From Stercorarius parasiticus (Eukaryota; Chordata; Aves; Charadriiformes; Stercorariidae): a stretch of DNA of 64,000 nt. Shown here one piece after another: positions 58,238-64,000 of the stretch. A model generated the notes under the pieces. That model was not told the DNA's origin. It searched no databases and saw only the letters and a program-made list of their open reading frames with translations. Location of the stretch: assembly GCA_013396915.1 (NCBI GenBank), contig VWZL01000261.1, positions 186,001 through 250,000 of the forward strand, given 5' to 3'. The stretch's first letter is position 1. Every line of letters starts with the position of its first letter. The position numbers and the translations under genes were made by a program.

Positions 58238-59859
58238 AGGCTTAGGCCTCTTGGTATTGTCTGTACTAGTATGAAAGGTAAAGTTCAGCCACCAGCATGG
58301 AAAAAAAGTCTTGAAGGGCAATTTGACGGCATTATAATGAGGGCTGGGAAAAGAATAAAGCCTTTTACTTTCAGGGAGACTCACAAAGTTTACAAAGAAA
58401 GTTCTACACGAGGAAAAAAGGTTGCTTAATGCACAGAACATTGCTAGGTAGATCAACTACTACTCTCATTGGGTCCCAGCCTGCTCAAACTGAAGACAGT
58501 GGCAAAACTCTGATTAACTTCTTGGTATTTCAGCATGAGCTCACATAGATACAAAAAACGGCTGACACTGTACCTCTGAGAATGCTAAGTAGTGAGTGTC
58601 ATTGGGAATATATAGGAAATGTGTAAGCTGTGTATCTGAGACTGGAATTTCTCTGAAGTAGCTACTTAAAATACTGTGGACTACCTTCTTAAATTTTGCC
58701 CAATTTGATTTTCACAGGTGCAGGAGTACTTATGCTGACTTAATCTGGAGTTGTGTTTTCTCCTTACACCTAAGGATCATCTAGCTATACTTGGTTTTGG
58801 TCTCAATATCTTTTTTACAAAGTAGGAATCCTGCATGGACATATTTTTGAAGGCAGATAGCTAAGCCGTATCTGGAATAATAAGGCAAACAAATGCACTC
58901 CTATCTGGAAACCAGATTCAAATTCTCATCATTTGCCTTGGAAATCCTACCAACACTGGTGATTTACAACTTTATTCAGCAATTGGTAAACAAATGTAAC
59001 TTAAGTTCTTTTCATCCCTTTAAGCTTCCTCTTTGGGCTGACTGGGAAATGAATGCTTAAAGATGCCATAAGGACAATCTACTTTCCAGACCTGTTATTC
59101 TTCTCAAGACAGGACTTTGAACTAGTAAACTTCTTGCAACAGTATTGGCAATACCTATGCAAAGAAAGTCAAGAAGAAAACGATCAGGTGATACTTAAAA
59201 TTCAACTACGGAATTAATGGAATATAACTTAGTTCCTGTTGGGAAAATATACTACTTGGATTTTCACTGATGTGTTTTCTATCTGAAACATAAGTATGGA
59301 GTAAATAAGAAATTAATCCTTTCCTCATTCCTGTAAGACAGAGTTACAGGAATTGTGACCTGTACAGTGCCTTAAAGATTATGACCTCTAAGCATCCATT
59401 CCAAGCAGCAGAAACACTATGGCTGGGCTAGGGAGAGAGAAAGGACTTAATGAAAGAGAAATACTGAGCCTCTGCACAATAACCAGATTTTCAGAGGACT
59501 GCTCAAGTGTAAACCAGGAGCAAAAGGGCACAGAGGACTCCTTTCATAGATCTCTCAATGAAAGGTGGTTGAAAGGTGTCAGTGCAGGCTTATTAGATCT
59601 ATTCTGCTCCATCATCTCTCAGCACAGAGAGATGGATTTTTCTCATTTTCTTTCATATGTATTCCTAATATTAAGTGTAACAAAGTGGGATAGGTCCTGG
59701 AGTATTAATTTTGCTTTAAAAGCATGAAGATGACTTACAGTAGGCAGTAGCATGCGCTGGCACTCTCTGTGCCTCTTTCCAGCTTCATTCAGTTTAATAG
59801 GCCTTGCTGATGAAAATATTCCCATAATGATAAAGAGAGAGAAAGAGAAGGTAGTGCCA
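58238..59859. other. Single-copy stretch; GA-rich run next to the LTR
   Basis: No gene recognised; a 102-codon plus-strand frame at 59,419-59,727 has no motif. A GA-rich run (gataaagagagagaaagaga) lies at about 59,829-59,850. Confidence 0.5.
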
Positions 59860-60112
59860 TGACATGACCGCGTCTGATCCCACCGGGGGTTTTGAAGAGA
59901 GAGACCAATGCCTTAGGTGAGCTGACACAGCACACAAATGGAGATTTAATAATTTCTGGTGGCTCAAGGTTTGGACTTGATCTCAGTGAACAATGGTGAA
60001 GATAGAAGTACCAAAGTCCCGTGTCCTGTCCCCATTCATTTATATAACACCAGAATAGAAATACATTGGCATTGTAATGCATATCCTGCTCAAAGGACCC
60101 AAGCATTCGACA
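59860..60112 (-). mobile_element. Probable 5'-truncated solo LTR of an endogenous retrovirus
   Basis: The minus strand has the order of an LTR 3' portion. A TATA-like box lies at about 60,047-60,040, and ATTAAA (a variant poly(A) signal) at 59,950-59,945. A G/T-rich stretch (tttgtgtgctgtgtcagc) directly follows, and then a CpG-bearing U5-like end (ccggtgggatcagacgcggt) finishes in ...tgtca near 59,860, consistent with a CA terminus. The 5' part is missing where the CR1 tail begins at 60,113. No gag, pol or env sequence is adjacent. An open frame of 138 codons across it is incidental. Family unassigned. Confidence 0.45.
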
Positions 60113-60735
60113 TAGAATCATAGAATCATGGAATTGCCTAGGTTGGAAGGGACCTTTCAGATCATCTAATCCAACCATCAACCTAACTCTGACAAAAACC
60201 ATCACTAAACCATAACTCTAAGCACCATGTCTACCTGTCTTTTAAATANCGATGTCTTTCTTGTAGTGAGGGGTCCAAAAATGGAGATAGTACTCGAGGT
60301 GGGGCCTCACCAGTGACAAGTACAGGGGGACAGTCACTTCCCTAGTCCTGCTGGCCACACTATTCCTGAAATAGGCCGGGATGCTGTTGGCCACCTTGGC
60401 CACCTGGGCACACTGCTGGCTCATATTCAGCCAGCAGTCGACCAAAACCCCCAAGCCCTTTTCTGCTGGGTAACTTTCTAGCCACTCTTCCTCAAGCCTG
60501 TAGCACTGCATGAGGTTGTTGTGACCCAAGTGCAGGACCCGGCACTTGGCCTTGTTGAACCTCATACGATTGGCCTCAGCCCACTGATCCAGCATGTCCA
60601 GATTTCTCTGCAATGCCTTTTTACCCTCAAGCAGGTTGACACTCCCATCTAACTTGGTGTCATCTGCAAACTTACTGAGGGTGCACTCGATCCCTTCATC
60701 CAGATCATTGATAAAGAAATTAAAGAGACATAAAA
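60113..60735 (-). mobile_element. CR1 LINE, ORF2 middle plus 3' tail, with internal gap
   Basis: At 60,113-60,248 the plus strand is the reverse complement of a CR1 tail and 3' UTR (atagaatcatagaatcatgg, then ggttggaagggacctttcag). It is nearly identical in layout to 36,931-37,090. After a single N at 60,249 the sequence jumps to ORF2: read on the minus strand from about 60,735, [20 protein letters not shown], then [38 protein letters not shown] and [19 protein letters not shown]. The C-terminal part of ORF2 between KKDI and the UTR is missing at the N. Here the KFNKAKC segment carries the normal AAG codon, unlike the two copies with TAG. Confidence 0.93.
60249..60249. other. Single N: probable collapsed assembly gap
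   Basis: The N separates CR1 3' UTR from the middle of ORF2 (codons KKDI). In the uninterrupted copy at 52,743-53,472 these points are roughly 0.35-0.4 kb apart, so unresolved CR1 sequence was probably dropped here, as at 40,883. Confidence 0.68.
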
Positions 60736-60774
60736 GATATTAAGATATAAGACACAAAGATATTAAAGAGACAT
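60719..60774. repeat. Direct repeat at the 5' edge of a CR1 insertion
   Basis: attaaagagacat occurs at 60,719-60,731 (inside or at the edge of the CR1) and again at 60,762-60,774, with an aaagatattaa repeat in between. It may be filler or local duplication made when the truncated CR1 integrated, or later slippage. Confidence 0.7.
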
Positions 60775-63700
60775 TGGCTTCTGTGAGCCTTTTAGAGGGC
60801 AGGAGCACAGGCTACTACTTAGTGCACAAGTAGGATAAGGAGCTCCATGCTTGATTTCATCTCTGCCGGTCCCTTTTTACATTCTTTGACCTTGGACAAA
60901 TTATTTTAACTTTGTCTACTGATATTTAACTTTCCACAGGTACAGTGAGAACCTTGTAAGAACAGAGCTACAGTTAAGTGTACAGCATTCTTTTTCTTCA
61001 TGAAAAAGATACCAAACTTCCTTTCAGATATGGATAATAGAGACAATTTCTGACAGTAAACTAAGCAAAATCTCTTGAAAATACAGTCTGATAGGAATTT
61101 ACATCTTGCTTGATGATTCGAGAGATTAAAGCTTCTTTTTTATTGTAGGAAAAATGAACTTAAAAGACAAAACTACTGAAAAATAAACCCAAAATCCCTC
61201 AGTCCATGACTTCCTCTTCTTGAGCTCTAGAAAATAAAATATTCTGAACACTCCTTTTATCAGGGTCTCTTAAATGGAATAATTTAAGGGAAAAACAAAC
61301 AGCAATTGTATGATTGTAAAGAGACATTAGCATTTTGCTCAAAAGGAATGGCAATTAGCAATGATGACATTGTGATTTATACTAATTGAGATTAAGTCAG
61401 ACAAAATGGCAACATTAGTAATCATTTGAAGTACTGTATTACTCATTATACTGTGCTTTGTAAACATCTCTCTTGAAATTAAAAAGTAATTAGTGGCATT
61501 TTAGTCATTTAATTCACTATAATTAGGATTTTAGGGAAACTACAGCCCTGCTGTTGAAAGCCTTTAAGGTTTTGAATTGAAGGAATGTGGGTTTTTTTAA
61601 ATCGGCTTTTGGTGGTGGCTCATTTTCTGTGAGGAAGAGGCAAAGGCAAATGGTATCATTGGAATTAATAGGAAGGTATTCGCTAGAGATGGCTTGGAAT
61701 GGACATATGCATCCATCTTAATGCAGTGATGTGAGATGACTGTCTTAGAGAAATACTAATAGGATTACAGGGCCAAATCTAGATCTCAGTTCAAAGTCAA
61801 TTTGGACAATAATAAGCAAATGTGTTACTTCCAAGGGGAACTAAGCATGTCCAGTGTGAAACAGATTGATATTTGAGCAGAACGTGGGACATGAAATTGT
61901 CCTTCTTAGATAACATCCAGTAAAAGGAGACACACAAGTCATATATCCACCAAGTGCTTTAAAACAAGAAGAATTCATCTCTGAGGGCAAGGTGTGTCTG
62001 CAGAACTGGCCTTCTCAATGATAAAAAGATACACCGCGAGAGTACGCGCATATTTGTCACCCACTTGTGTGGGTAGTCAATTGGTTCAAGGAAGCTGCAA
62101 AGCCCATACCATAAGGTATCCCATTAACCTTCAGAGAACTTCCTGTTGGTTGTGCTTAATGACAGTGCTTTCACACGCTATGAAAACAAAAGAGTGTCCC
62201 TAGTTTATCTTTGATTTATCCATGCTATCCATCTACTCAAATAGGTATCTGAAACAATTCTGAGCTTCCAACAAAATCTATGTCAATGTCTATATAGCAT
62301 TTTGATTACACACATTCATAACTAAAGTTTCTTTGCATTAACACTGCTGAGCTACATGCTCAGAAAGAGGCCTGAGGGAAAATTTTAGAAAACGTTACAG
62401 GACAAAAGTCAATACTACTTACTTATTTATCCTGCCTTTTTTAGAATATCTCTCATTTGCCATTGACACAGAACGTATCAGGGAATATCTTGGAAAGATC
62501 CTTGGTCCTCTGATATCACCTCAATGGCAAATGAGATCACAGTATCTTACACATAGATATACAAGTGGAAGCTACCAAAATAAACTTAGGTGTATTATCT
62601 GGCACTAGAACTGAAGCATCTGGCATCAACTGCTTCAGTTTCTTATTGGAGGATAGCTCCATGCCCCTAACCACTCCTGTCCAAAAACTGCTAGGAGACA
62701 TCTCTTGGGCATCCCAGCCTGATGGCTGGTTGGTTTCTTCAAAGATGTCTATGATCAGGACATATTCAGTCACTTCAGTTGACAAGTTAGTCACATTTTG
62801 GGAAGCACAGATTTACAAAGGGTTGATAAAGGTATACTTTATATCAGAATTTATTCCCACTGCAGGTTCCCAACAGGCTCCTAAAGCCGCATCCCCATAT
62901 AACCTATGCTGGCTTTATGTTTCTCCCTTCTGTTGTCTTATATCAGCCTTGAGAACGTAATGGTCTCTGTTAGCCATAACAATCTGGAAGACAGGGCTGG
63001 CCAGAGTAGGAGAATTATGTTTCATGAAAAAAATTTGGCAATTTGATGTCTGTTTAATTCTAATTTACTAACCCAACCTCATCTCTATACAAAAGAAAGT
63101 GGGAAAACAACAAAAAAACTAGCCTACTAACAGCCCAGTGGCTGCAGCACTACAGGAATGCTGTTTAAGGAATTCAAAGCACGACCTTGAAACCCAAGTT
63201 CTGCACATCCAATTCAGACCTTTTGGTTTAAGGAGACAAATGTTTTATTTTTCTCAGTCTCTCCTGTTGGGGCTGTTTCAGTTGTGTTAAATAATTTAGC
63301 GCTTACTGGGGCAAGAAACTGACTCACTACTCTGAATCATACACATGGGAGGGGAGAAGAGTTCAGGATTTTCGAACTGGGACTTTAACAGGTCTCACTG
63401 TTGTGACTGAATGCCTGAACAACAAAGCTGCTGTTTAACAGGGCTGGCCTTCTTTCTGTCCCACTAGAAATTATGTAAGAAGCTCTAGATCAGTAACTTC
63501 TGTTTCTAGCAATAGAAATAAATACGTCATCTGAGTCAAAACTGCAACCAGCTGTACTGAAAACATACCGTGATCTCATTGTATATTAAATTATATTAGG
63601 AAAAGAGAAACTAGTTGTAGGATTGTGGAAAGACAAAGGAGCTGAAAAGCTAGTTCTGTCTGTCCCCACAGGAGTATTAAAGATGGTTCCAAATTGAAGA

Positions 63701-64000
63701 TTCAGCCCCACTGTATTCATTATAAAATAATCACAATAATGGAACTGCAGTGGTTACTATTTTCTCTTTTTAATTTCTGAAATGAAAATAGTGCTTGAGA
63801 TACTGGTGTAAAGTATACTTGCCACATTTATATATGTATGTTTACTTAGTGAAGCATTATAATTTCTTAAAAATATACCCCAAAAGCATCATGGTAAGTG
63901 CCTCTGATATAAGTAAAATACAAATTGCAAAAAACAGATTATTTTTTTTTCACGAATGGATTGCAAAAAAGGAATGGCAGAACAACGTAAGACTGGAGAG
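60775..64000. other. Single-copy stretch to window end
   Basis: No recognised gene or transposon. The part at 61,380-61,690 has several TAATTA/TAATTAG-type words and low repetitiveness, which suits a conserved non-coding element but is not proof. At 62,537-62,960 both strands are open (131 codons plus, 85 codons minus), with no recognisable motif. Confidence 0.5.

Noticed and set aside
1..64000. CRISPR arrays, rRNA, phage or bacterial operons
   Set aside because: No regularly spaced repeats, no Shine-Dalgarno-led gene strings and no rRNA words; the CR1 content points to a bird nuclear genome.

Overview
The window looks like nuclear DNA from a bird. Its dominant and only clearly recognisable elements are CR1 non-LTR retrotransposons: at least eleven pieces, on both strands, many ending in the (ATTCTATG)n-type 3' tail typical of avian CR1. 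The rest is AT-rich, mostly single-copy sequence. I recognise no known protein-coding gene, rRNA, tRNA or CRISPR array, and no bacterial-type operon. The long open frames are either CR1 ORF2 fragments or the 60-150 codon frames expected by chance in AT-rich DNA. The best reading is intergenic or deep intronic sequence.

Layout. Positions 1-36,900 are poor in recent repeats. They hold one eroded CR1 (about 4,786-5,965, minus), one very old CR1 tail with an adjoining old repeat (22,815-23,170), a MIR-like ancient SINE (35,190-35,312) and a GC-rich CCTGGCTTG-rich block (31,690-32,215). They also hold several weak exon-like pieces. Four of these, on the minus strand (27,801-27,766; 25,068-25,008; 17,709-17,598; 14,577-14,538), can be joined in one reading phase to a stop codon. 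They match no protein I know and may be pseudo-exons. From 36,900 to the end, CR1 copies are frequent: 36,931-37,090 (-), 39,842-40,990 (+), 43,063-43,170 (-), a nested cluster at 51,675-56,660, and 60,113-60,735 (-). The last abuts a probable truncated solo LTR of an endogenous retrovirus (59,860-60,112, minus).

The most informative structure is the CR1 nest at 51.7-56.7 kb. An old minus-strand CR1 is followed by an old plus-strand CR1 that has been split by a younger CR1, and its reading frame resumes on the far side. A longer CR1 then carries endonuclease and reverse-transcriptase remnants and contains a 134-bp CR1 tail inserted in its ORF2. Two single N bases (40,883 and 60,249) each lie where a CR1 copy lacks roughly half a kilobase, which points to collapsed assembly gaps. 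Non-repeat signals worth checking are a 56-nt pre-miRNA-sized hairpin (49,935-49,990), a strong G-quadruplex motif (46,601-46,625) and a 13-bp perfect inverted repeat (58,204-58,237). I found no new multi-gene biological system.
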